A DNA stretch of 64,000 nt, from the NCBI RefSeq assembly GCF_030867145.1, contig NC_134414.1, positions 131,824,465 through 131,888,464 of the forward strand, given 5' to 3'. Shown here one piece after another: positions 1 to 8,950 of this stretch. The notes under the pieces are model-generated. The model was not told where the DNA came from, did no database searches, and saw only the letters and a list, made by a program, of their open reading frames with translations. The DNA is from Opisthocomus hoazin (lineage: Eukaryota; Chordata; Aves; Opisthocomiformes; Opisthocomidae). Each line of letters opens with the position of its first letter. Positions within the stretch are counted from its first letter, which is position 1. The translations under genes and the position numbers were made by a program.

Positions 1-149
1 TTACCAGAGCCACAGAATTCAAGGTCTGGTTCTGGAGTCTCTTAAAACTCACTGTGTGAGTTTGAATTTAGGCTTTTGGTTCAGCACCCCTCTCCTTTCC
101 TTTTTTTAAACCAGTTGTCTTGCCTATTTTATTTTAAAGTCACTTTGCT

Positions 150-186
150 CCTTTTATTTTTGTATTTTTGTATTTTATTTTTGTAG
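150..186 (+). repeat. T-rich TTTTTGTA-type simple repeat
   Basis: Tandem units of the form TTTTTGTA / TTTTATTTTTGTA run up to a TAG at 184-186. It reads as low-complexity sequence. It could also serve as the polypyrimidine tract of a splice acceptor for the candidate exon that follows. Confidence 0.7.
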
Positions 187-385
187 GCACAGAGTAAAGC
201 AAAAAGGAAATGAAATACTGTCAGAAATAATGAAGGATGCAATCAAACACGGTCATGAGAAAAAAAAAATGAAGAAACTATGTTTCAACATAAGAAAGCC
301 AGGCTTTCTCTTTCTTTTCACATTTAAACTGAAAATACTTGTTGGTTGGATAATTTTGTTAATGTCAGTTACCAGAAACAGCTGA
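187..385 (+). CDS. Candidate partial last exon of an unknown plus-strand gene
   Basis: A long T-rich tract ends in TAG at 186, a good splice-acceptor shape. From base 188 one frame stays open for 65 codons to a TGA at 383-385. An AATAAA follows at 397-402, only 12 bases after the stop. The first third of the peptide is charged and helix-like (begins HRVKQKGNEILSEIMKDAIK); the later part is hydrophobic. A 10-base A run lies inside the frame, which is unusual for a constrained exon. No protein family is recognised. Upstream exons would lie left of the window. An open frame of this length after an acceptor-like site is expected by chance a few times in a window this size, so this is weak. Confidence 0.2.
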
Positions 386-795
386 GTACTGCATGCAATA
401 AAATAATTAATGTAGGATAAAGCTGACTTCCATGCAAAACAACCAACAAAACCCATATTCCACTTAAGCTCTTAAAAGAGGACTTATGTAAAATTCAAAG
501 GGTACGTGGGTTTGTGGAAATCTTTCAATAGCTGTCTATTTCCTTTAAAAAAAAAGGGGGAAAAAAGGAAAATGCTATTTTATTTTCTTTCCTTTCGCAT
601 TTATAATCTAACCACCATATTAGCTTCAACTTCAGAAGGACAGATGAACAGCCAAGCTAGAGTCAGCAACTGTAGGTAGCATCATTGCAGTAATAAACAC
701 ATACTCTAATAGAGGTATTAATCTGAAACAGAGATCATTCTATCAGTGAGGTCTCATACTGATCCAAAATCTGCTGATCAAGGCTGTACAGATAC

Positions 796-822
796 CTTTT
801 GCAATTGCTGCAATTGCAAAAG
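796..822. repeat. 27-bp near-perfect palindrome
   Basis: Two 13-base arms, CTTTTGCAATTGC (796-808) and its exact reverse complement (810-822), flank a single central T. The arms contain TTGCAAT-like half sites of the kind bound by C/EBP proteins. No transposon termini or coding sequence surround it. The function is unknown. Confidence 0.8.
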
Positions 823-1131
823 TTACAGCATAACAATCTAAATCAATGCATGCCTTCAGTTTTTAGCAAATCAAAAGGGATAATGTATTTAAATTTATTT
901 TAATTTGGTCTAATGAAAGAGGCTTTTTCATAGAACAGAATCATAGAATGGTTTGAGTTGGAAGGGACCTAGTTCCAATCCCCCTCCCATGAGCAGGGAC
1001 GCCTCCCACGAGACCAGGCTGCTCAAAGCCCCATCCCACCTGGCCTTGAACACTTCCAGGGAGGGGGCAGCCACAACTTCTCTGAGCAACTTGTGCCAGT
1101 GCCTCACCACCCTCATTGCAAAGAATTTAGA

Positions 1132-2217
1132 TTAGATATAAGAAAGAAATCTACTCTCTTTCAGTTTAAAGCTATTACCCCTTGTCCTATCACTACATGC
1201 CCTTCTAAAAAGTCCTTCTTCAGCTTTTTGCAGGCCCCCTTCACGTACTGGAAGTCTGCTGCAAGGTCTCCCCAGAGCCTTCTCTTCTTCAAGCAAAAAA
1301 GCCCCAAATCTCAGCCTTTGCTCACAGGAGAGGTGCTCCAGCCCTCGGATCATCTTTGTGCCCCTCCTCTGGACCCACTCCAACAGGTCCATGGCTGTCC
1401 TGTGCTGAGGGCTCCAGACCTGGACACAGCACTCCAGGTGGGTTTTCACCAGAGCAGAGGAGAGGGGCAGAATCACCTCCCTCGACCTGCTGGCCACGCT
1501 GCTTTTGGTGCAGCCCAGGATACAGCTGGCCTTCTGGGCTGTGAGCACACACTGCTGGGTTGTGCTGAGCTTCTCATCAACCAGCACCCCTAAGTCCTTC
1601 TCCTCCGGGCTGCTCTCAATCCATTCTCTGCCCAGCCTGTATTTGTGCTTGGGATTGCCCCGACCCAGATGCAGGACCTTGCACTTCGCCTTATTGAGCT
1701 TAATGAGGTTCACACAGGCACACCTCTCAAGCCTGTCAAGGTCCCTCTGAATGGCATCCCTTTCCTCCACCATGTCAGTCATACCACACAGCTTAGTGTC
1801 ATCACCAAACTTGCTGAGAGTACACTCAATCCCACTGTCCATGTCACCGACAAAGATGTTAAACAGTGCCAGTCCCAGTACTGACCCCTGAGGAACACCA
1901 CTTGTCACTGGTCTCCTCTTGGACATTGAGCCATTGACCACAACTTTTTGAGTGCGACCATCCAGCCAATTCCTTATCCACCGAGTGGTCCATCCATCAA
2001 ATCCACATCTCTCCAGTTTAGAGACAAGGATGTTGTGCAGGACAGTGTCAAATGCTTTGCTTACCTCCAGGTAGATGACATCAGTTGCTCTTCCCTTATC
2101 TACCGGTGTAGTAACCCCATCATAGAAGGCCACCAAATTTGTCAGGCACGATTTGCCCTTAGTGAAGCCATGTTGGCTGTCACCAGTCACCTCCTTATCT
2201 TCCATGTGCCTTAGCAT
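1132..2217 (-). pseudogene. CR1 ORF2 remnant: reverse transcriptase palm/thumb and C-terminal part
   Basis: This 361-codon frame matches the CR1 ORF2 reverse transcriptase from the region after the first RT motif to the C-terminal domain. Visible hallmarks in order are [20 protein letters not shown], the [10 protein letters not shown] block, the catalytic box, then the [13 protein letters not shown] and [10 protein letters not shown] blocks typical of CR1. The catalytic box reads FGDD (codons at 1798-1809) instead of FADD. The C-terminal 80 residues run out of frame with the normal CR1 end. The frame starts at an internal methionine; the true ORF would begin far upstream. It makes no functional protein. 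Confidence 0.9.
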
Positions 2218-2321
2218 AGTTTCCAGGAGGATCTACTCCATGATCTTGCCGGGCACAGAGGTGAGACTGACTGGCCTGTAGTTCCCAAGGTCTTCCTTTT
2301 TACCCTTTTTAGAAATAGGGG

Positions 2322-2675
2322 TTATGTTTCCCCTTTCCAATCACTGGGAACTTCACTGGACTGCCATGACTTCTCAAATATGATGCATAGTGGCTTAGCA
2401 GCTTCATCCGCCAGTTCCCTCAGGACCCGTGGATGCACCTCATCACGTCCCATGGACTTGTGCACCTTCAGGTTCCTTAGATGATCTCGAACCTGATCTT
2501 CTCCTACAGTGGGCAGTTCTTCATTCTCCCAGTCCCTGGCTTTACCTTCTGCAACTTGGGTGGTGTGGCTGGAGCACTTGCCAGTGAAGACTGAAGCAAA
2601 AAATTTGTGAAGTACCTCAGCCTTCTCCATATTCCGGGTAACCCAGTCTTCCGTTTCCTTCCAGAGAGGACCCAC
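2322..2675 (-). pseudogene. CR1 ORF2 remnant: N-terminal reverse-transcriptase fingers
   Basis: A 117-codon frame with CR1 ORF2 features: [16 protein letters not shown], then the [18 protein letters not shown] block, and [16 protein letters not shown], which in intact CR1 leads to the 'N-xx-PI-KKG-K-D-NYRP' motif. Here the frame ends in TAA right after SDWKGET, and the continuation ([18 protein letters not shown]) is found in a neighbouring frame, so a small indel has broken the ORF near 2322. The next part of that frame carries a TAG at about 2233. Confidence 0.88.
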
Positions 2676-3189
2676 AATTTGCCTAGCCCTCCGTTTGTCA
2701 CTGACATATCTATAGAAGCTTTTCTTGTGGCCCTTGACGTCACTGGCCAGGCTTAATTCTATCCAGGGCTTTAGCTTTCGCTACTCGGACAATTTTTCTG
2801 TATTCCTCCCAGGCTACCTGTCCTTGCTTCCACACTCTGTAGGTTTTTGAATGACAATAGTTTTGAAAACATACTTCCACGTATTTAGTCAAGTTTTTCC
2901 TTTGTGAAATGCTTTCTTTCAAAGTGTTTCATTTACAAAACTTCAGAAATAAGAGGCTACCATTTTTATGTCACTTTTTCTTAGGGATTTATTTTGACCA
3001 GAAAACTTTATCTATACTAATGTACATCTATGAAATGTTTTCTTTCACAGTTTTTGTGATCAAAGTTCTGACCAAGATGTTTTTCCAGTTCTATTTCAAT
3101 TTCACTTCCTCCTTTCTGTAAATGTACAGTATCAAAGCGTCAACACTTAGACCCAAAAGCCATTCAAGAATGCTGACATGAAAGGATTC

Positions 3190-3262
3190 CACTCTATAAC
3201 TTGGCAAGTCACTTGCCTCTCCCAATTCCTATTTAATGGGGCAAATATTTGGTCTCTTGCAT
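3190..3262 (+). mobile_element. MIR-like SINE fragment
   Basis: Around 3205-3260 the order 'ACTTGGCAAGTCACTTGCCTC ... TTCCTATTTAATGGGGCAAA' follows the MIR consensus core ('CTTGGGCAAGTCACTTAACCTCTCTGTGCCTCAGTTTCC...TGTAAAATGGGGATAAT'). The match is from memory of the consensus and the copy is old and short. Confidence 0.5.
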
Positions 3263-3667
3263 CATACCCAGGGTTTGAACAGGCACTTTGGGGCTGCAGC
3301 ACCAGACCGAGAAGTGGAAAGCTGTAAGAGAAGTTAGATGCCTTTGGCAGATTTTAAAGTCTCTGCTACCAGAGAAAGCATACATGGTGGTGGCATACAC
3401 TGAAGGAGACATTTTGAAAGACAGCAAGAATTAGGTTCCTATGTGTCATTTATGCATTTAAAGAAACTACTTCATTCACATCATGCCCTGCGGCATTTCT
3501 AATACTGGGATTAAACAGTTAGTTGCATGGCATTTTGTAACTGTAACCATCTCACAGCAAAAATGAAACTTAGTTATACTCATTGTTACCACATGACTTT
3601 TACTTTCTTGGATAAACTGTTTTGTCTAACAAAAAAGACTCACATGTATTACTTTTTTTCCTTGCAG

Positions 3668-3757
3668 TTAGCTGCTGCTTCTCTCCATGGCTACCAGCGT
3701 TTAGCTGAATACACATCACTGCTTTATCTTCTGCTTCATTCATTCAACAGACACTGA
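3668..3757 (+). CDS. Candidate partial last coding exon of an unknown plus-strand gene
   Basis: The splice signals are good. A branch-point-like CTAAC (3626-3630) lies 38 bases before the acceptor, then a TTACTTTTTTTCCTTGCAG tract ends at 3667. In the first frame after the acceptor, 29 codons are open (LAAASLHGYQRLAEYTSLLY then a leucine-rich end, SFNRH) to a TGA at 3755-3757; the other two frames close quickly. An AATAAA lies 129 bases past the stop, giving a short plausible 3' UTR. No family is recognised. Any upstream exons would be left of the window, with the CR1 at 0.9-2.9 kb in the last intron. It could be a chance assembly of signals. Confidence 0.35.
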   Translation, partial: LAAASLHGYQRLAEYTSLLYLLLHSFNRH

Positions 3758-3885
3758 AGTGAAAAATACCAATTACTATTGCTGTAACTGACATGACCCC
3801 TACTTCAATCTAGATCTCTAAAAACATTCTGTCCTCCCCCTGCACTGAGGAGGCAATTTATGTGCAGGCTCTGTAAACATCACTC

Positions 3886-3891
3886 AATAAA
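3886..3891 (+). terminator. Possible poly(A) signal AATAAA
   Basis: AATAAA with a T-rich stretch about 20 bases downstream (GTGATAATTTTTTTC). It suits a 3' end for the candidate exon beginning at 3668. AATAAA is common in AT-rich DNA, so it is weak evidence alone. Confidence 0.35.
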
Positions 3892-3899
3892 ACCAACGT

Positions 3900-6800
3900 G
3901 ATAATTTTTTTCATTAGGTAGGATTTTTAAAAGAAATTAACTGTTTTGGGAGCATAAACCCCATTGACTTTCACTGGGATTTAGACAAAAAGGCATTTGG
4001 GGGGAATTCCACCTAGAATTATTTTTCTGCTATGCTACAGAGTAAATATGAATCTTTGGGGTGAGAAATGCAAGCATTCAAAAAAACCAAACAAATTAAC
4101 AAAAGCCCCAGGAGATTTTTAAAGAAAGCAAGCTGCTTTTGGAATAGCTATTCTGAACAATTAGTTATTTATTTTAAAGTTTTTGAATAACACATTCAAA
4201 ATATGTCATTTAAATGTGTTTCCTTCTAGTTCTAAGAGAACAAATGCCTGCATCACAACACCCACCAAAATTAGCCCATCAGAGATGGTAGGGATTGCAC
4301 GAGCTACAGACATTTTCCCTTTCTGGAAAGGCTGTTGCACAACTGGGAGAATGCGTACAGAGAGCATTTCTTCCAGTGTCTGCCTCTCTACTAGCAGAAA
4401 ACCCTCAATGCCCTACTGCTGCTTTCAGCTGAGGCTGGTTCTCCCACAGCATAATGCCTTACAACCACTGAAAGCTCCCCACAGAAGATACTCAGATCTG
4501 TGAGACATGTCATCATGCCTGCTTCAGTCTGTAATCAGTTTTCAGATGATAGACCTTGACCCACTTCATTACCTCTTAAAAAACAAACAAACAAATTAAT
4601 CCTAATAATCCCACTAGCATCACTTGCCATCCCTGTTTTGTGAGGTTTTGATGCATCTTGCAAGTTACCAACATCATATGGCTAGCCAAGGCAGAGCAAA
4701 AAAAAAACCCCACCTCTGGCTTGTTTAACATTTTATTTTCTTTGTTAAAAAGGGAAAAGATACTTATGCCCAACTTAGGACATTCCTGAATCTAAAGATA
4801 ACACTTGTGGGAAATTTAAGTGGAAGGTAGCATGTGTCTATCAGAAAATGAGTGATTTGTAACAAATTTTGTTGGCAGGAGCTCAGACACACGCATGCTA
4901 TGCATTTTAATAGAATACTTATTTAAACACGGAATAAATTACACTGAGCCACAATGTATGTACACCCCTTTTTAGATAATGAAATCTCCTTTGTAATCAG
5001 CAGGTTGAAGTCCTCTCTACCCCATTCGCACTATCATTTTCATTAATTGAGTCTACTGATTTCTTATGTATGTGAGAAAACTGTTGTAAGTAGGAGGGCC
5101 ACATTACTCATTTCCATGTTTTATACTTTATACATGCAACAGTCTGACACTGTAATGTTGCTGCTGAATATTTACTTGTGCCATTTCTCAAAATAGCATG
5201 CTTTGACAGACAGCAGGGCTTGTCTATCTTTCCCTCCAAAAGTGGGAAAGATGCCATTCCTGCAAAGCTACAGGTCATAGGAAATCAAACCCTAAAAGGC
5301 AAAGAGAATCCAGGCAAAGAAACTTTGCATCCACTGCTCACCCCCGGATCTTTCAAAAACAAAGCTTCCACCAGCAACTGACCCAAAGGATAGTTTTGTG
5401 CTATTTTTAAGGTTAACATGGCTTATATACGGGGACTGCACATAGTGAAGTGACATGTAACTTCATCACCATCCAGTATTTTGTTATAAGAAATCTCTAA
5501 AAGATGGTGCTTTTCTTATTACAGTCAGCAGCTAGCAATAAGCTCATTTTTCTGTCTGTCTAGCAAGATCCTTCCCCTCACCCTTCCCCAACTTCAAGAA
5601 AATAGTGGCTGGGAGGTGGATGTTTTATTTCATTCTGTAGCAAATCTCTAAAGGAGAAGAGTGCAACTGCTGTGCTCTTAGATACTTAGATTACTAAATT
5701 TGTCAAGACTTTAAACTTCCCAGGGAATGGCTTGTTTCATATTACATCTTTTTTTTTGTACAAGGCAAAGAATGAAGAGGGCTTGATCTAGCTTAAGGAA
5801 TTAAGGCATTATTTTAAAATACAAACCAAAACATAAATCTCACCTTTGCCACTGGCACATGTCCATTCTAAGGATGCAGCTATTGTGGAAGCTTCTGGAA
5901 TAAGCAACTGCTGCAACCTGTGCCCACAGATAGCTTTGAATTTGACGTTTTTGACAGACAGCCAAAGTAGTGATCAAAACACTAAAATGAGAGAGTTACA
6001 CCACCCTATGCTGTTTACTGGATCAGCTGCTGTTCCCATGAGGACAGCAAGCTCTAAACAGTGCCACTTCCTTCCACCAGAGACCTTGGGAAAGAGTCCT
6101 GCAAGGCGACAGAGCACTGCCAGAATTTGGTTGGGAAGAAGTCTGAAATATCACTGAGGTCTTTCTATCTGATGTTCCCTACACACTGTACGTATGTGGA
6201 CAACTAGATAGAAGAAAATCTACAGCAGCCATACAAAAATCAGAATTTGGTTTTAATACATAATTATTAGCCCTAAGTGCTAAATAAACATTATTATATA
6301 CATTCCATTTTTGTCACAATAACCCTGAAAACCTTTTCCCTCTCTCAACAGATACCCTTTCAGTCTATTTTTATGGAAACATTTTTTTGCCTGAAGTTCT
6401 CGTGTTTGGTCTATAGCCAGAGGAAATTATTTTGGGAAAGTGTGAGGCCACTTGGACAAGACATCCCTGGGAAACGGGACTAAAAAAAAGAGGTGTTGTC
6501 ACTTGTCACTTCAGAAAAAAGATTGCTTTCCGTCCCCCTTTTCTTGCACACAGGCATATCTTCAAAATCTGGGCTCAAAGACAAACTCTAATAATTACCT
6601 TTTGTATTACATAAGAATGCACAGGATTTTCTCTCATAAGACGAAGCATAACTTTTGGAGATAATCACCGAACAGTCCAGACTACAACCTATCCATCATG
6701 GAGAGCTTAGCACCTACCATGTCACTCCTGTATATCTAATTTTGTATTAACATCACAGATGTTTTCACTCATAGAGGATTTACTACTCATGGAAACAGCA

Positions 6801-8279
6801 TACAGTAATATACAACTATCAAGACAACAGAAACTGCCCAGAGAAAGACCTCTTCCACATCCATCACTATACTGCAATTCTATCATACAAGAGAAGGAAG
6901 TTCCACAACCTGTCCAACCCATTTAAAAAAAAGGGGGGGCAAGAGGAATCACATGCCCCTGAAAAATGCTTGTAATTCCCCAGACTGAACACACAGGCCC
7001 TATATCACACCTTTGTACCACAGAGTTTAAGCTACAGTCACATACAGTGTAATTCAAATTTACCTTGACTGTGCAAGATACCAGCTTTCAAGAACCATCT
7101 AAAAATTTAAGTGCCACTCAGTCCTCTCCAGAGCTTTATAAACACTGTGCCTGGAAAATCTTCCTTTGTAGACTATTTTAGACCAACAAGGAAAAAAAAG
7201 TACAGAACATTTATATTTCTTAACTAAAAGACACAGGGTGGCTAGTAAGTCTTTCTGCAAGAAGGATCATCCATCCTGACACCTTCTGTTGGTGGCACCT
7301 CTGACATTCAGATATGAGGAAAATGTCATCTTTTCCCTCTAACCATTCACAGAAATTTATTGTACTGGGGCTAGGAAATTTCAGCTCATCATAGATGAGG
7401 GTATCAGGCTTGCAGAGATTTAAATAGATAGAAAGAGCATGTCCAACATCATAATCTCTGACACAAAAGGGATTTACAGTGCAGGCAAGGAAAGCTGAAG
7501 GTACAAGATAGACACAGGCATATGAGCAGCTTATTCTTTTGGCCCTTTTTCCTACACATGTCAAAAGGATGAAACATACACATAGCAAAAGGATAAAACA
7601 AAGACCATGTCCAAGTCCCCTAAGGTGGTTCTCTAGTTACAGGCCTACAGCTTCCCATGTTGAAGGGGTTCACAAGTGCTAAACTGAACAAACCAGTACA
7701 GCTGGGAAATGAGCAGGGAAAGGCTGCCCTGTTATCCCCAGTCCTTCAGCAACTGGGACACATGGTTCTGTCCAGAACAAGGCTCAGTGAGAAGCCAGGG
7801 TACGCTCAGAGAAGTGTAAAGCACTGTTTATTTTGTAACTGTGCCACAATATTACATCATCCCCCTTACTAACAATATTATTTTGCCTCTAAATATCACT
7901 CCCTTACATGCTCAACTTGTGGTTCAGACTCAACAGTGAACATCCATATCTAAGTGTAACTGCACCACAGCTGTGATAGCTCTGCAAATGCCCAAAACGG
8001 ACAGAAGCCCATGTAATTCTCTCTCATAAATACTTATTGGTTTAATTATATTTTCAGTGACATTTTCACTACTGTAAGGATTCCATAAACACATATTTAA
8101 GATTCTTGCCAGGGCTTTTCTTACACTAAGTGCTTGCATGTGTGTATTCTTGTGTATGTTTGTTTTTATAATAAACTTTCCAGTGTACTATTCTTTCTGA
8201 CTGCCTGATTATACCCAGATTAATTGATTCAGTTGCTTGTTTTGTCAGCTAGTACCCTACCTTAAGGCCAGCCTCTACA
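3900..8279. other. Non-coding stretch, no gene seen
   Basis: AT-rich unique sequence with short A-rich and CAAA tracts (for example 4576-4600). Open frames are short. The longest is a minus-strand 122-codon frame (7220-7588). Its later part follows an acceptor-like TCCCTTTTGTGTCAG and has an ordinary protein-like composition, but no family is recognised and the length is within chance. Confidence 0.6.
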
Positions 8280-8950
8280 CACCTGGGTGTCCTGGTGGAC
8301 GACAGGTTAACCATGAGCCAGCAGTGTGCCCTGGCTGCCAAGAAGGCCAATGGCATTCTGGGATGCATTAGGAGGAGTGTGGCCAGCAGGTCGAGGGAGG
8401 TTCTCCTTCCCCTCTACACTGCCCTAGTGAGGCCTCATCTGGAGTACTGTGTCCAGTTCTGGGCTCCCCACTTCAGAAAAGATGAAGAGCTACTGGAGAG
8501 AGTCCAGCGGAGGGCTACAAGGATGGTGAGGGGACTGGAACATCTCTCCTATGAGGAGAGGCTGAGGGAGCTGGGTTTGTTCAGCCTGAAGAGGAGAAGG
8601 CTGCAAGGGGACCTTACAAATGCTTACAAATCTCTGAAAGGTGGGTGTCAGGAAGATGGGGCCAAGCTCTTTTCAGTGGTGCCCAGTGACAGGACAAGGG
8701 GCAATGGGAACAAACTGAGGCACAGGAAGTTCCGTCTGAATATGAGGAAGAATTTCTTCCCTCTGAGGGTGACAGAGCACTGGAACAGGCTGCCCAGGGA
8801 GGTTGTGGAATCTCCTTCTCTGGAGATATTCAAGACCACCTGGACAAGGTCCTCTACAACCTACTGTAGGTGACCCTGCTTCGGCAGGAGGGTTGGACTA
8901 GATGACCCACAGAGGTCCCTTCCAACCCCTACCATTCTGTGATTCTGTGA
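8280..8950 (+). mobile_element. CR1 LINE 3' fragment, relatively young
   Basis: It begins inside ORF2 at 'CCTGGGTGTCCTGGTGGACGA' and runs to the end of the element. The end has GGTTGGACTAGATGACCCAC, AGAGGTCCCTTCCAACCCC, and the terminal ATTCTGTG repeats (8934-8950). 5' truncation like this is normal for CR1. Compared with the copies at 34.9 and 37.3 kb it lacks their 2-base insertion and keeps a 'GAGGAGAAGGCTG' segment, so it comes from a slightly different source. Confidence 0.95.
8295..8873 (+). pseudogene. CR1 ORF2 C-terminal remnant
   Basis: A 192-codon frame covers the CR1 ORF2 C-terminal domain: [20 protein letters not shown], the [15 protein letters not shown] block, [12 protein letters not shown], and the basic [16 protein letters not shown] and [18 protein letters not shown] end. 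One C appears to be missing in 'AAGACCACCTGGAC' compared with 'AAGACCCACCTGGAC' in the 35 and 37 kb copies. The last dozen residues are therefore out of frame (KTTWTRSS...). There is no RT domain and no promoter, so the remnant is inert. Confidence 0.92.

Larger units (their letters stand above)
928..2850 (-). mobile_element. CR1 LINE retrotransposon, 5'-truncated and degenerate
   Basis: The 3' end is at the left, with the reverse complement of the ATTCTRTG-type tail and the GGTCCCTTCCAA block (about 928-970). Reading the minus strand, the reverse-transcriptase part of ORF2 runs from about 2675 to 1132 in two frames, and a further CR1-like peptide block ([19 protein letters not shown]) lies at about 2745-2850. 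The 5' limit is approximate. The copy is clearly dead: a frame change near 2322, a stop at about 2233, and a changed catalytic motif (FGDD where CR1 has FADD). It is more diverged than the CR1 copies at 8.3, 35 and 37.5 kb, so it probably belongs to another, older subfamily. Confidence 0.93.

Noticed and set aside
1093..2214. Plus-strand open frames across the first CR1 (up to 166 codons)
   Set aside because: They are shadows of the minus-strand CR1 ORF2 and have no homology or signals of their own.
6355..6441. Plus-strand exon after CCTCTCTCAACAG
   Set aside because: The acceptor is plausible but the donor (AAGT|GTGAGG) is weak and no partner exon or coding bias was seen.
7220..7588. 122-codon minus-strand frame with an acceptor-like site inside
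   Set aside because: The second half looks protein-like (IYDELKFPSPSTINFCEWLE) but the length is within chance, no family is recognised, and its phase does not match any donor of the 14 kb candidates.
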